From assembly GCA_017484085.1 (NCBI GenBank), contig JAFUTW010000028.1, positions 1 through 47,163 of the forward strand: DNA of 47,163 bases, given 5' to 3'. Position numbers and translations under genes: made by a program. This stretch comes from Clostridia bacterium (GTDB lineage Bacteria; Bacillota; Clostridia; Christensenellales; Aristaeellaceae). Within the stretch, counting starts at the first letter, position 1; each line of letters starts with the position of its first letter. A model generated the notes under the pieces. The model worked only from the letters and a program-made list of their open reading frames with translations. It made no database searches and was not told the DNA's origin. Of this stretch, positions 31,080 through 39,397 are shown piece after piece.

Positions 31080-31505
31080 TCATGTGGCGTCCGGCGACCA
31101 GGACGGCTGGATTTCATCGATCTGAAGGACCCCGTCCACCTTTGCGGCAATCTGGTACTTGTCTTCGTATACGATTTCTCCGGGAGAGTTCGTGTATACG
31201 AGAAAGTAGGGGTGGTTATACCGCTCCAGCAGCCACAGGGCCGGCCGGATCATCCTGAGCATCTCGTCGGAATTATCCGTTTTAAACCAGCATACGACCG
31301 GCTCCTGCCTCTTGCAGGGCGGCGGCCACGGAAGGTTTTCCGCAAACCAGGAATCGATCTCGCGGAAGAGGTCAGCATCTTCCGCCTCCATGACATCATC
31401 CTGGATCAGCTGCCAGCACATGCTGAAGATGCCCTTTGCGTACATCGTATTCTTCGCCAGTTCCTTGCCCTGGATCCGGACGTATTTGAAATGCATGCTG
31501 CTCAT
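31080..31505 (-). CDS. conserved hypothetical protein
   Basis: 141 residues (133 if the second Met, 'MHFKYVRIQGKELAKNTMYAKG', is the start at 31481). Contains 'IFSMCWQLIQDDVMEAEDADLFREIDSWFAENLPWPPPCKRQEPVVCWFKT' and 'ALWLLERYNHPYFLVYTNSPGEIVYEDKYQIAA'. I have an impression of similar unnamed proteins in Clostridia but know no function. It is convergent with the MATE-ATPase gene and lies 54 bases after the GH4 gene on the same strand. Confidence 0.6.
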   Translation of the reverse strand: MSSMHFKYVRIQGKELAKNTMYAKGIFSMCWQLIQDDVMEAEDADLFREIDSWFAENLPWPPPCKRQEPVVCWFKTDNSDEMLRMIRPALWLLERYNHPYFLVYTNSPGEIVYEDKYQIAAKVDGVLQIDEIQPSWSPDAT

Positions 31506-31559
31506 TTTGATGCTTCCCTCATCTCTTGTTTTCCGGGGTGCCTTTTCGCAGGACCGCGG

Positions 31560-32957
31560 TCATTTGAACCACGCTTCGGGGAGGTATGCGCGCTGGTTTT
31601 CCAGCATGTCATCAAACAGCTTCTGCCCTTCCAAAGCCGGGACAGAGGCCATTTGCGGATCATTCATGAAGGTGGTGAAGCCGAGCTTCCGGTCGCAGGT
31701 CAGGGCGGCAGTCAGCGTGTTTTCCTGGTTGTAGACGTGCCGCGCCACCAGGGGAAGGATGTTGGAAGGCAGAGGGCCGGCGTATACGGGCTCGATCCGG
31801 TCCAGACCGAAGAGCGCGTTGGTTTCCACCACGGCGCCCAGGGGCAGGTTGGGGATCTGGCCGCGGTTGGGGATGTTGACGTTGGACACGAGATCGCCCA
31901 GCCCGAGGACGGCCTTGAGCAGCAGATGGCCTTCCTCGCCGGAGGGCTTCAGCACCAGCTCCTCTTTGCCGCTGATCAGATCGTCGGAGCGCTGCAGCCT
32001 GTCGCGCAGGTCTTTTTTGCGCCAGTCCACGGAGGTCAGGCTGAATTTCCACTCCCGCACCGTCTCCGGATTCAGGGTGTACCACGGGGCGGTGAACTCG
32101 GCCAGGTGGCGGTCGCCTGCGGCGGCGATGGCCCCGTATTTCAGGAACAGATCAAACTTCACGCGGTGCGCGCAGTTGAAATGGGAGTTCATCCAGTCCC
32201 TGTCCGGGCCTTCGTCGTAGCCGGTCTCATGATACTTGTCCGCAAAGCGCGCGTACAGGGGCATGAGGTCGATCCCCTTATAGCTTGCGCGGGTCAGCCA
32301 GGTGAAGTGGTTGATGCCGGTGACCGTCGTATACAGATCCTGCCGCGTTACCCCTTCGATACCCTCCTCGGATGCGAGCATTGCACACAGCAGGCGCTGC
32401 GTGCCGAATACCTCATGGCAGCAGCCGAAGGCCTTGACAGCTGGGAAAACCTCGTAGAGCGTCCGGACGCACAGGGACATGGGATTGGTATAGTTGATCA
32501 CCCACGCGTCCGGCGCATAATCGCGGATCGCTTCCGCAATGGTCACATACATGGGGATGGTGCGCATGGCCCGCATGAAGCCGCCGGCGCCGACGGTGTC
32601 GCCGACCGGCTGCCAGACGCCGACGCGCTCCGGCAGATGGACGTCAGAGTGCATTTCCTCAAAGGTGCCGGGCAGGATGGAGATCACCACAAAGTCGGCG
32701 CCGGTCAGCGCGTCCTTCAGAGAATCGCTGACGCGGTATTCCCAGCGGGAAACGGCGTCGGGATGCGCGCTGATCCTGCTGCCGATGATGCGGTTGCGCT
32801 CCGCGGCGCTGCGGTCGATGTCGTACAGGCGGACCGTGCCGCACATGGCGTCATCCATCGCCAGATCCATCATGAAGCCCCAGGCCCATCCGCGGGAACC
32901 GCCGCCGATGTAGGCGATCTCCAGTTCCTTTGCATGCGGGTTCTTTTTTGAAACCAT
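31560..32957 (-). CDS. glycoside hydrolase family 4 enzyme
   Basis: 465 residues, ATG at 32957 behind GGAGGAC; upstream codons in frame are not family-like. NAD+-binding start 'EIAYIGGGSRGW', 'INYTNPMSL' substrate loop, 'GCCHEVFG' with the metal-binding Cys and 'GINHFTW' with its His: the hallmark set of GH4. These enzymes cut alpha- or beta-glycosides by an NAD-dependent oxidation/elimination mechanism with Mn2+ and a reductant. The Cys-His-Glu metal motif and missing PTS phosphosugar cues fit alpha-galactosidase/alpha-glucosidase or alpha-galacturonidase members; I cannot tell which. No sugar transporter lies nearby. Confidence 0.88.
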   Translation of the reverse strand: MVSKKNPHAKELEIAYIGGGSRGWAWGFMMDLAMDDAMCGTVRLYDIDRSAAERNRIIGSRISAHPDAVSRWEYRVSDSLKDALTGADFVVISILPGTFEEMHSDVHLPERVGVWQPVGDTVGAGGFMRAMRTIPMYVTIAEAIRDYAPDAWVINYTNPMSLCVRTLYEVFPAVKAFGCCHEVFGTQRLLCAMLASEEGIEGVTRQDLYTTVTGINHFTWLTRASYKGIDLMPLYARFADKYHETGYDEGPDRDWMNSHFNCAHRVKFDLFLKYGAIAAAGDRHLAEFTAPWYTLNPETVREWKFSLTSVDWRKKDLRDRLQRSDDLISGKEELVLKPSGEEGHLLLKAVLGLGDLVSNVNIPNRGQIPNLPLGAVVETNALFGLDRIEPVYAGPLPSNILPLVARHVYNQENTLTAALTCDRKLGFTTFMNDPQMASVPALEGQKLFDDMLENQRAYLPEAWFK

Positions 32958-33103
32958 GATAAAGTCCTCCGTTTTTGTCAGCATGTCTGCAGAATGATAG
33001 TGAAATGTCGTTTCGCAGGCGACCTTTGCCTTCCGGCTATTGGGTATGATAAGCCTGCAAGGAAGAAATCGCCTTGAAATCATAAAACAGGAAGGTGAAC
33101 TGT

Positions 33104-33748
33104 ATGAAGAAGAATTTGACGGAAATGGTATTCATCCTGGACAGGAGCGGCTCCATGGCCGGCCTGGAGTCGGACACCATCGGCGGTTTCAACGGTATGA
33201 TCGAGCGGCAGAAGAAAGAACCCGGAGAGGCGCTGGTTTCCACCATCCTCTTTTCAAATGGCAGCGTTGTGATCCACGACCGCGTCAGCCTCGAAAAGGT
33301 CGAGCCCATGACGCCTCAGCAGTACCGCGTCGGCGGAGGCACCGCCCTCATCGATGCGATCGGCGGAGCCATCCATCACATCGGGAACATCCACAAGTAC
33401 GCCAGAGAAGAGGACCGGCCGGAGCACACGGTTTTCGTGATCACGACGGACGGGATGGAGAACGCCAGCCGGCACTATACCAGTGACGAGGTGAAGGCCA
33501 TGGTCGAGCGCCAGAAGGCGCGCTACGGCTGGGAGTTCCTGTTCCTGGGCGCAAACATCGACGCCGTCCAGACCGCTGCGCATTTCGGCATCTCGGAAGA
33601 CCGCGCGGTGAACTTCCGAAACGACGCCAAAGGACAGGCGCTGAACTACGCGGGCGTAGACGAGGCAGTGCGGGCCGTCCGCTCCAGCCGCCCGCTGGAG
33701 AAAAGCTGGAAGGCGCACATCGAAGCGGACTTCGAGCAGCGGAAGTAA
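33104..33748 (+). CDS. VWA-domain protein
   Basis: 214 residues, ATG after GGAAGGTG (GTG at 33095 is possible). MIDAS metal site: 'FILDRSGSM' (DxSxS), Thr in 'GGGTALID' and Asp in 'VITTDGMEN'. The rest follows the Rossmann-like von Willebrand A fold with 'WEFLFLGANIDAV'. Intracellular VWA proteins often bridge complexes or act with AAA ATPases, but no ATPase gene is adjacent. Divergent from GH4 and followed by a 350-base gap, so it is probably a single-gene unit. Confidence 0.85.
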   Translation: MKKNLTEMVFILDRSGSMAGLESDTIGGFNGMIERQKKEPGEALVSTILFSNGSVVIHDRVSLEKVEPMTPQQYRVGGGTALIDAIGGAIHHIGNIHKYAREEDRPEHTVFVITTDGMENASRHYTSDEVKAMVERQKARYGWEFLFLGANIDAVQTAAHFGISEDRAVNFRNDAKGQALNYAGVDEAVRAVRSSRPLEKSWKAHIEADFEQRK

Positions 33749-34097
33749 AGCGGTGTCATTTGTATCATACTTCATTTGAGACAAAAAGCCAATCCATTGG
33801 ACGGGGAGAAACTGACATTATCGCAGCAGCGGGCAGTGCAGGGGATTACGAAGTGGAGCGCCATGGTTATGACTGCGAAGATGACACCCCTGATGATTTC
33901 TTGGGCGGGCCTGACTGAACGGCATCTTATCCCAGAACAGATGCGGCAAGTGCTGGAAAGCGCTTGCCGTTTTCGCTGTCTGCAACTTCTCCTTGTAATT
34001 CATCCAAAAAAGAGTAGAATGAATCCGGTGTGTTTTAAATAACCGCAAATAATCAGAATCCCGGCGCCCTTTACGCGCCGTATACGGAGAAGAGAAA
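33749..34097. other. intergenic region without a convincing gene
   Basis: A plus-strand frame at 33776-34042 and a minus-strand frame at 33818-34048 are open but neither has a good ribosome binding site or recognisable sequence. Composition is more AT-rich than the flanks. It ends with the ribosome binding site AGAAGAGAA of the MBOAT gene. It may hold a decayed gene. Confidence 0.5.
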
Positions 34098-35660
34098 ATG
34101 TCACTGTTTCAGCTTGCTGCCTACGGCGCGGTATGCAGCGCGGTCTACTATCTTGTTCCCGGGCGCTTCCGGTGGATGCTGCTGCTGGCGGCCAGCTTGG
34201 GCTTTTATGCCTTCCGCGCCACAGCTGCTCTCCCGTTTATCCTGCTGACGGCGCTGAGCGTTTGGGCGGCGGCAGTGAAAATGGGACAGATCGCCGGACG
34301 GTGCGAAACGCAGATCCGTGAGGAGCGGGAGACGCTGACGGGTGCGGACAGAAAGCGCCTGCGCGGCGAGGCCAGGCGGCGCAAGCGGCGCTGGATGCTG
34401 GGCGCGCTCCTTCTCAATTTCGCGATCCTCGCGGTGCTCAAATACACGGACGACGTGCGCGGCTGGCTCGGCCTGTCTTCGCTTGGGCTGCTGCTGCCGC
34501 TGGGCATCTCGTTTTACACCTTCCAGTCGACGGGCTACCTGCTGGATGTGTATAACGGAAAGACGGAGCCGGAGCGCAATCCGGCGAAGTTCTGCCTGTT
34601 CGTCTCCTTCTTCCCGCAGCTGCTGCAGGGCCCGATCGGGCGGTACGACGACCTTGCCGGCCAGCTGACAAACCCTCATGATTTTGACCTGCAGGCGATA
34701 AAGCGCGGCGCGGTGCTCCTCTTCTGGGGGCTGCTGAAGAAACTGGTCATCGCGGACAGGGTGCTGCCGCTGGTGGATGCGGTCTTTTCAGCGGAGCGGG
34801 GGAGCATGGGCGGTGCGGCGGCGCTCGTCGGCGTGCTGGCCTATTCCCTGCAGCAGTACTGCGATTTTTCGGGCGGCATCGACCTGGTCACGGGCATCGC
34901 GGAGCTTTTCGGCATCCGTCTTGCGCCGAACTTCAGACGCCCGTATTTTGCCGTATCTCTTGCGGATTTCTGGCGCCGCTGGCACATCAGCCTGGGCGCA
35001 TGGATGCGGGACTACGTGTTTTATCCCTTCGCGCTGACCTCCTGGATGGGGAAGCTTTCCAAAGCCGTCAAAAAGCGCTTCGGCACGGAGATGGCCAGGG
35101 CGCTGCCGGCAGCGCTCGGCAACATCCTCGTGTTCCTGCTGGTGGGCATCTGGCACGGCGCGACGTCCAATTACATCCTCTGGGGCCTGTACAACGGCGT
35201 TCTGCTGGCCATCGCCGCGCTGCTGGAGCCGGCCTTCAAGCGCTTCGGTGAAAAGCATGCCGCGCTCGTATCCGGCCGCGGCTTCCACGTCTTCCGCGTT
35301 CTGAGGACGTTTGCGATCGTCAATATCGGCTGGTTCTTCGACCGCTGCGCCCATGCGGGGGATGCCCTGGCCATGATGCGCAGCGTTGTCTGCGACCTGC
35401 GCCCGGGGCAGATCTCCCTGGCCTGGCTGGAGCAGTGCGGCCTGCCTGCGGCGGACGCGGCGGTGCTCGCGGTCTTTACGCTACTGCTCTTTGGCGTATC
35501 CCTGGCCGGGGAGCACGGCATTCAGGTGCGCGACGGGCTGCTGCGCCTTGTGCTGCCCGTGCGCTGGGCCCTGCTCTACGCGCTGATCCTCTCGGTGCTG
35601 ATTCTCGGCGTGTGGGGCAGCGGGTTTAACGAGGCCAGCTTCATTTACTTCCAGTTCTGA
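34098..35660 (+). CDS. MBOAT-family O-acyltransferase (AlgI/DltB-like)
   Basis: 520 residues, about ten to eleven membrane helices. Signature 'ISFYTFQSTGYLLDVYNGKTEPERNPAKFCLFVSFFPQLLQGPIGRY' and 'DFWRRWHISLGAWMRDYVFYPF', with the catalytic His in 'GIWHGATSNYILWGLYNG'. MBOAT proteins move acyl groups (usually acetyl) across the membrane onto extracellular polymers. The gene directly following encodes an exported SGNH-type partner, the normal arrangement for polymer O-acetylation (as in AlgI/AlgJ or DltB/DltD). The polymer is unknown. Confidence 0.9.
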   Translation: MSLFQLAAYGAVCSAVYYLVPGRFRWMLLLAASLGFYAFRATAALPFILLTALSVWAAAVKMGQIAGRCETQIREERETLTGADRKRLRGEARRRKRRWMLGALLLNFAILAVLKYTDDVRGWLGLSSLGLLLPLGISFYTFQSTGYLLDVYNGKTEPERNPAKFCLFVSFFPQLLQGPIGRYDDLAGQLTNPHDFDLQAIKRGAVLLFWGLLKKLVIADRVLPLVDAVFSAERGSMGGAAALVGVLAYSLQQYCDFSGGIDLVTGIAELFGIRLAPNFRRPYFAVSLADFWRRWHISLGAWMRDYVFYPFALTSWMGKLSKAVKKRFGTEMARALPAALGNILVFLLVGIWHGATSNYILWGLYNGVLLAIAALLEPAFKRFGEKHAALVSGRGFHVFRVLRTFAIVNIGWFFDRCAHAGDALAMMRSVVCDLRPGQISLAWLEQCGLPAADAAVLAVFTLLLFGVSLAGEHGIQVRDGLLRLVLPVRWALLYALILSVLILGVWGSGFNEASFIYFQF

Positions 35661-35670
35661 GGCGCCCGCG

Positions 35671-37170
35671 ATGAGAAGAACGATCAGGGTCTTTCTGGGC
35701 TGCGCGGTGTTCCTGGCGGGGCTGGCCGCGCTGCTGGCCGGGTTTGGCCGCGTACTGGAATACAAGGGCAGTCGTGAGAAGGTCGTGCCGTTTCTGGAGC
35801 GCGCGGAGCAGCTGGACGTGCTGTTCCTGGGGGACAGCCACGCCTACAGCGATATCTATCCCATGGAGCTGTGGGAGAACTACGGCATCGCCTCCTACAA
35901 TCTGGCCAGTTACAACCTCCCCATCCCCGCATCCTACTGGGTGATGCGCAACGCGCTGCGCGTGTGCCGGCCGAAGGTCATCGTGCTGGACGTCAACCAG
36001 GTGTGGGAGCAGGCGAAGCTCTGCGACTCCAGCAGCGATGTGCATACAGGGCTGGACGGCTTCCCCCTGAACCGCACGAAGGTGGAGGCGGTCTTCGATC
36101 TCATGGACGATCCGCAGCTGACGGACAAGAACGGCCGGCTGTACCGGGATCTCAGGGCGGAGTACATCTTCCCCTTTCTCAAATATCACGACCGCTGGAG
36201 CGACCTTTCCATGGAGGATTTGAAACCCGAATACGGGAAGGAGCTCGGCGGCGAGCGCAACATCGGCGTGGCGCGGCCCGACGCGTATGAGCTGACCGCC
36301 GCCACGGCGGACGAGCAGGGCTTCGGCTTCGTCTACCTGCGCCGCATCCTTGAAGAGTGCCGGGACGCGGGCATTCGGGTGCTGCTCACCAATCTTCCCT
36401 ATCCCTGCAGGAACAACAACGACGAGCAGTTCTACACGAATGCTGTCGCGTATACGGCGGAGGAGTACGGGGTCGAGTACATCGACTTCGTGTATCTGGA
36501 TCAGTTTGTCGATTACAGCACGGACTGCTACGATCCGGGCTCGCACCTCAATCCCTCCGGCGCGTGGAAGGTGACGGACCTGCTGGGGCAGCATCTTTCG
36601 GAAGCGTACGGAGTGCCGGATCACCGCGGAGAGGCGGCGTATGCCTCCTGGGAGGACGACTATGCGGTCTACCGCGCCCTGAAGCTGAAGAGCCTGCGGG
36701 AGGAGACGGATCCGCGCAGCTTCCTTATGCTGCTCTCGGACCCCTCTTTCAGCGCGGTCGTCGTGCTGCCGGAGGATTCCGCGGTGTATCGGGACGATCT
36801 GGCGATGCAGCTGCTGCAGAACGCGGGCCGCAGACACCTCATGATGGCGGATGCGGGCGAGGCTGTCTGGTCCGACTACCTGATGCCGCTTGCGCACCTG
36901 GGAGAGCCGGGAAGAGGTCCGTATATGGCTGTCATCGACAGGGCCGCGGGAACGGTCGGGGAATGCCGGGGGCACGGCAGGGTCCGCACGTCCTTCGGCA
37001 GCGTTGCGCTGGGAGACAAACCGGGCGGCGTCCGCGTAAAGGGGAGACATGGCAGCTTCCGGTTTGACGCCCGTCCGGGCGAGGACGTGCACGCGGCGGT
37101 GCTGGACAGCGAAACCGGCGAGGTGCTTTATGAGCGCTCGGTCCGGCTGAAAAAGGGCGGACGGAAATAA
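35671..37170 (+). CDS. membrane-anchored SGNH-type acyltransferase partner (DltD/AlgX-like)
   Basis: 499 residues. N-terminal membrane helix (about 6-26). Catalytic Ser in 'VLFLGDSHAYSDIYP' (GDSH variant), and Asp/His in 'YDPGSHLNPSGAWKV' (DxxH): the SGNH triad of the AlgJ/AlgX/DltD group. The C-terminal 150 residues are beta-rich ('GPYMAVIDRAAGTVGECRGHGRVRTSFGSVALG') and may bind the polymer. It would take the acyl group from the MBOAT protein outside the membrane and pass it to a surface glycan. Ten bases separate it from the MBOAT gene. Confidence 0.82.
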   Translation: MRRTIRVFLGCAVFLAGLAALLAGFGRVLEYKGSREKVVPFLERAEQLDVLFLGDSHAYSDIYPMELWENYGIASYNLASYNLPIPASYWVMRNALRVCRPKVIVLDVNQVWEQAKLCDSSSDVHTGLDGFPLNRTKVEAVFDLMDDPQLTDKNGRLYRDLRAEYIFPFLKYHDRWSDLSMEDLKPEYGKELGGERNIGVARPDAYELTAATADEQGFGFVYLRRILEECRDAGIRVLLTNLPYPCRNNNDEQFYTNAVAYTAEEYGVEYIDFVYLDQFVDYSTDCYDPGSHLNPSGAWKVTDLLGQHLSEAYGVPDHRGEAAYASWEDDYAVYRALKLKSLREETDPRSFLMLLSDPSFSAVVVLPEDSAVYRDDLAMQLLQNAGRRHLMMADAGEAVWSDYLMPLAHLGEPGRGPYMAVIDRAAGTVGECRGHGRVRTSFGSVALGDKPGGVRVKGRHGSFRFDARPGEDVHAAVLDSETGEVLYERSVRLKKGGRK

Positions 37171-37217
37171 AAACGCCGGGCGGGCAAAGGGCAGGAACGG
37201 CCGCAAACGGACCCGGC

Positions 37218-37246
37218 TTGACAAGGGTGCTTTTACAGGATACAAT
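37218..37246 (+). promoter_or_regulatory. consensus promoter ahead of a structured leader
   Basis: TTGACA (37218-37223), 17 bases, TACAAT (37241-37246). The nearest start codon is 137 bases downstream, leaving room for a regulatory leader or a short RNA. Confidence 0.75.
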
Positions 37247-37252
37247 GCAGGG

Positions 37253-37330
37253 CGACAGAGGGCCGTTCACGTCGATCCTCTCGGGAGGAACTGCGAAAGA
37301 GCCGCCGACAGTAGCAGCTGTCGGCGGTTT
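37253..37330 (+). ncRNA. candidate leader or small RNA before the lipoprotein gene
   Basis: Between the consensus promoter and the hairpin at 37302-37327 lies about 80 nt with an internal hairpin (CCTCTCGGGAGG near 37277) and no ORF. Could be an independent small RNA or a transcription attenuator. No known riboswitch recognised. Confidence 0.4.
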
Positions 37331-37332
37331 GG
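37302..37332 (+). terminator. hairpin in the leader of the lipoprotein gene
   Basis: CCGCCGACAG (37302-37311) pairs perfectly with CTGTCGGCGG (37318-37327), then TTTGGTT. Lies upstream of the gene, so it would act as attenuator or as end of a small RNA. Confidence 0.6.
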
Positions 37333-37383
37333 TTATGGTGAACAGAAACGAAAGCCCTGCTGTTCAGGAAAGGAAATATCGAA

Positions 37384-37737
37384 ATGAAGAAAATATGGGT
37401 TTGGATCCTGCTTTCGGCGCTTTGCCTGTGCTTTGGCTGCGCTGCCGGGGCGGAGGAAGCAGCTGCGCCGGAAATCGCCGGCGACCGGTACCGCATCATC
37501 GTCTTTGACATGCAGGGAACCCCCGTGGAAGGCGCCTTCATCCAGTTCTGCGATGAAACCGCCTGCTCCTTTGCAGAGACCGATGCTGACGGGATTGCCG
37601 AGTTCAGGGATCAGGAGCAGAAGGTCTACGAGGTTCACGTGCTGCAGGTCCCGGAGGGCTATCAGCCGTATACGGAAGTGCTGAAGACGAAGGATACCTT
37701 CTGCGATGTGAACATCTGCCTCGAAAAGGCGCCCTGA
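37384..37737 (+). CDS. small exported protein with SpaA/prealbumin-like domain, possible lipoprotein
   Basis: 117 residues, ATG after AAAGGAAATATCGAA. Signal peptide 'KKIWVWILLSALCLCFGCAAGAEE'; the Cys in 'CFGC' could be lipidated, or cleavage may follow AGA. The mature part 'YRIIVFDMQGTPVEGAFIQFCDETACSFAETDADGIAEFRD...YEVHVLQVPEGY' is the pattern of a Cna-B/SpaA-like beta sandwich, with two close Cys that may pair. Such domains act as surface stalks or binders. Followed 14 bases later by the DUF4234-like gene. Confidence 0.7.
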   Translation: MKKIWVWILLSALCLCFGCAAGAEEAAAPEIAGDRYRIIVFDMQGTPVEGAFIQFCDETACSFAETDADGIAEFRDQEQKVYEVHVLQVPEGYQPYTEVLKTKDTFCDVNICLEKAP

Positions 37738-37751
37738 CGGCACCGGCGTGC

Positions 37752-38210
37752 ATGAGGGGCGGGGAGAAGACCGTGCGCTACCGGCACACGAACAGGCCGG
37801 GGTTCCTCATCGGCTTTGTCGATTTCTTCACCGCAGGCATCTTCCTGCTGTTTTACATGCCGCTGGGCGGCCTTCAGCAGGAGCTGGATGAGATCCTGGG
37901 GCACAGGACGCAGCGATATGCCGTCGCGTACCTGCTCGGCATCCCGACGCTGTTCCTCTACACGCTGGTGTGGATGGCCAGGATCGCGGAGGAGCTGAGG
38001 GAGAAGGCGCTGGAGCTCGGCATAGACGGGAAGCTGACATCCTTTTGGCATATGTTCGGCTGGAACGTCTTCGGGCTGCCGCTGATGGGGCCGGCAGTTG
38101 CGACACTGCGCTTCTTTGATACGCTGAACCGGGTGGAGGCGGAACTGAACCGGCGCGCGGATAAGCAGGTGCCCGGGACTGAGCGTTTTACGGACGAGAA
38201 CAGGAGATGA
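37752..38210 (+). CDS. DUF4234-like membrane protein
   Basis: 152 residues. Membrane helices at about 17-37, 58-76 and 95-115. The sequence 'RPGFLIGFVDFFTAGIFLLFYMPLGGLQQELDEILGHR' followed by 'FLYTLVWMARIAEELREKA' and 'FWHMFGWNVFGLPLMGP' matches the DUF4234 pattern of two helices around a charged segment. Function unknown. ATG lies 14 bases after the preceding stop, and the next gene starts 6 bases after this one ends, so three genes form an operon. Confidence 0.6.
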   Translation: MRGGEKTVRYRHTNRPGFLIGFVDFFTAGIFLLFYMPLGGLQQELDEILGHRTQRYAVAYLLGIPTLFLYTLVWMARIAEELREKALELGIDGKLTSFWHMFGWNVFGLPLMGPAVATLRFFDTLNRVEAELNRRADKQVPGTERFTDENRR

Positions 38211-38216
38211 GAAGCG

Positions 38217-39299
38217 ATGCCCTTTCAGATCATTCGCAACGACATCACAAAGGTGAAGGCGGACGCCATCGTCAACACGGCCAACCCGATGCCGTGTATC
38301 GGGAGCGGGACCGACAGCGCCGTTTACGCGGCTGCCGGTGAGGCGCAGCTGCTTGCGGAGCGGAAGAAGATCGGGGAGATCGCGCCGGGCGAGGTCGCCT
38401 GTACGCCGGCTTTCCGCCTGCAGGCACAGTACATCCTGCATACAGTCGGGCCGGTGTGGATGGGCGGAAACCGCGGCGAAAGGGAAATCCTGCGTTCGTG
38501 CTACGCAAAGTCGCTGGCGCTGGCTGCGCAGCTGAAGTGCGAGAGCATCGCCTTTCCGCTCATCGCGTCGGGCGTATACGGGTTCCCGAAGGATGAAGCC
38601 CTGAACATCGCGCTTTCCGAAATCGGGAAATTCCTGCTGACCGGAGAGATGAAGGTCCTGCTCGTGGTGCTCGACCGGCGGGCGCTGGAGCTGTCCGAGA
38701 GCCTGGTGGGCAGCATCGAGCAGTACATCGATGAGCACGAGGCCCGCAGCGTGCGGGAAGCGGAGTACAAAGGCGCAGGGCCGCAGGAGCGCCGGCGGCT
38801 GGAAGCCGCGAGGCGGTATAATGAGAGAAAGGCTCTCTCCATCGACGGCCCGGGGGCAGAGGAGACTGCAGAGGAGGACGTGCTGTTTGCCGCCCCGATG
38901 CTGAAGGAAGACAGCCTGCCGGTGTTTGCGGGGAAGAGCCTCGAGGATGTGCTGGACAAGGCGGGGGATTCCTTCCGCCAGAAGCTCTTCAAGCTGATCG
39001 ACGAGAGCGGGATGGACGACGTGACCGTGTATAAAAAGGCCAACATCGACCGCAAGGTCTTCTCCAGTATCCGCTGCAAAAAGAAGTACAAGCCGAAGAA
39101 GGAAACGGCGCTGGCCTTCGCCATTGCGCTGCGGCTGGATATGCCGGCCACGCTGGATCTGCTCTCCAGGGCAGGTTTCACCTTTTCGCCCAGCGACCGG
39201 TTTGACCTCATCGTGGCTTATTTCATCACGAACGGGAAGTATGACATTTTCGAGATCAATGCGGCGCTGTTCCGCTACGGAGAGCGCATTCTGGGGTAA
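38217..39299 (+). CDS. macro-domain protein with extra C-terminal helical domain
   Basis: 360 residues, ATG after AGGAGATGAGAAGCG. Residues 1-165 are a macro domain: 'IVNTANPMPCIGSGTDSAVYAAAG' and 'IAFPLIASGVYGFPKDEAL' line the ADP-ribose pocket. Linker 175-245 is charged. Residues about 270-360 form a helical domain ('FKLIDESGMDDVTVYKKANIDRKVFSSIRCKKKYKPKKETALAFAIAL...LDLLSRAGFTFSPSDRFDLIV') like the XRE-type helix-turn-helix found in other Clostridia proteins; it may bind DNA or a partner. Probable role is removal or sensing of ADP-ribose marks. An ADP-ribosylglycohydrolase gene follows. Confidence 0.85.
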   Translation: MPFQIIRNDITKVKADAIVNTANPMPCIGSGTDSAVYAAAGEAQLLAERKKIGEIAPGEVACTPAFRLQAQYILHTVGPVWMGGNRGEREILRSCYAKSLALAAQLKCESIAFPLIASGVYGFPKDEALNIALSEIGKFLLTGEMKVLLVVLDRRALELSESLVGSIEQYIDEHEARSVREAEYKGAGPQERRRLEAARRYNERKALSIDGPGAEETAEEDVLFAAPMLKEDSLPVFAGKSLEDVLDKAGDSFRQKLFKLIDESGMDDVTVYKKANIDRKVFSSIRCKKKYKPKKETALAFAIALRLDMPATLDLLSRAGFTFSPSDRFDLIVAYFITNGKYDIFEINAALFRYGERILG

Positions 39300-39306
39300 A
39301 ACCTCT

Positions 39307-39349
39307 GCGGATGGTCATTTGTCGCCTGACAAACGACCATCCGCTTTTT
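39307..39349 (+). terminator. strong terminator after the macro-domain gene
   Basis: GCGGATGGTC.TTTGTC pairs with GACAAA.GACCATCCGC (16 pairs, one mismatch, GCCT loop), followed by TTTTT. Confidence 0.9.
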
Positions 39350-39397
39350 GCTCTACGCTATACTGTAGCCACAAGAACAACAAAGGAGGACACAAAG

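Noticed and set aside
31212-32951. 579-codon plus-strand frame opposite the GH4 gene
   Set aside because: His/Gly/Val-rich shadow of the GH4 gene, whose NAD and metal motifs are complete on the other strand.
33776-34042. 88-codon frame after the VWA gene
   Set aside because: No ribosome binding site, no family-like sequence, and a competing antisense frame of similar quality.
35641-37245. 534-codon minus-strand frame opposite the SGNH-type gene
   Set aside because: No motifs; the plus strand shows a full catalytic triad and operon context.
37253-37330. Known riboswitch in the lipoprotein leader
   Set aside because: I could not match the leader to any riboswitch consensus; kept only as an unassigned structured leader.
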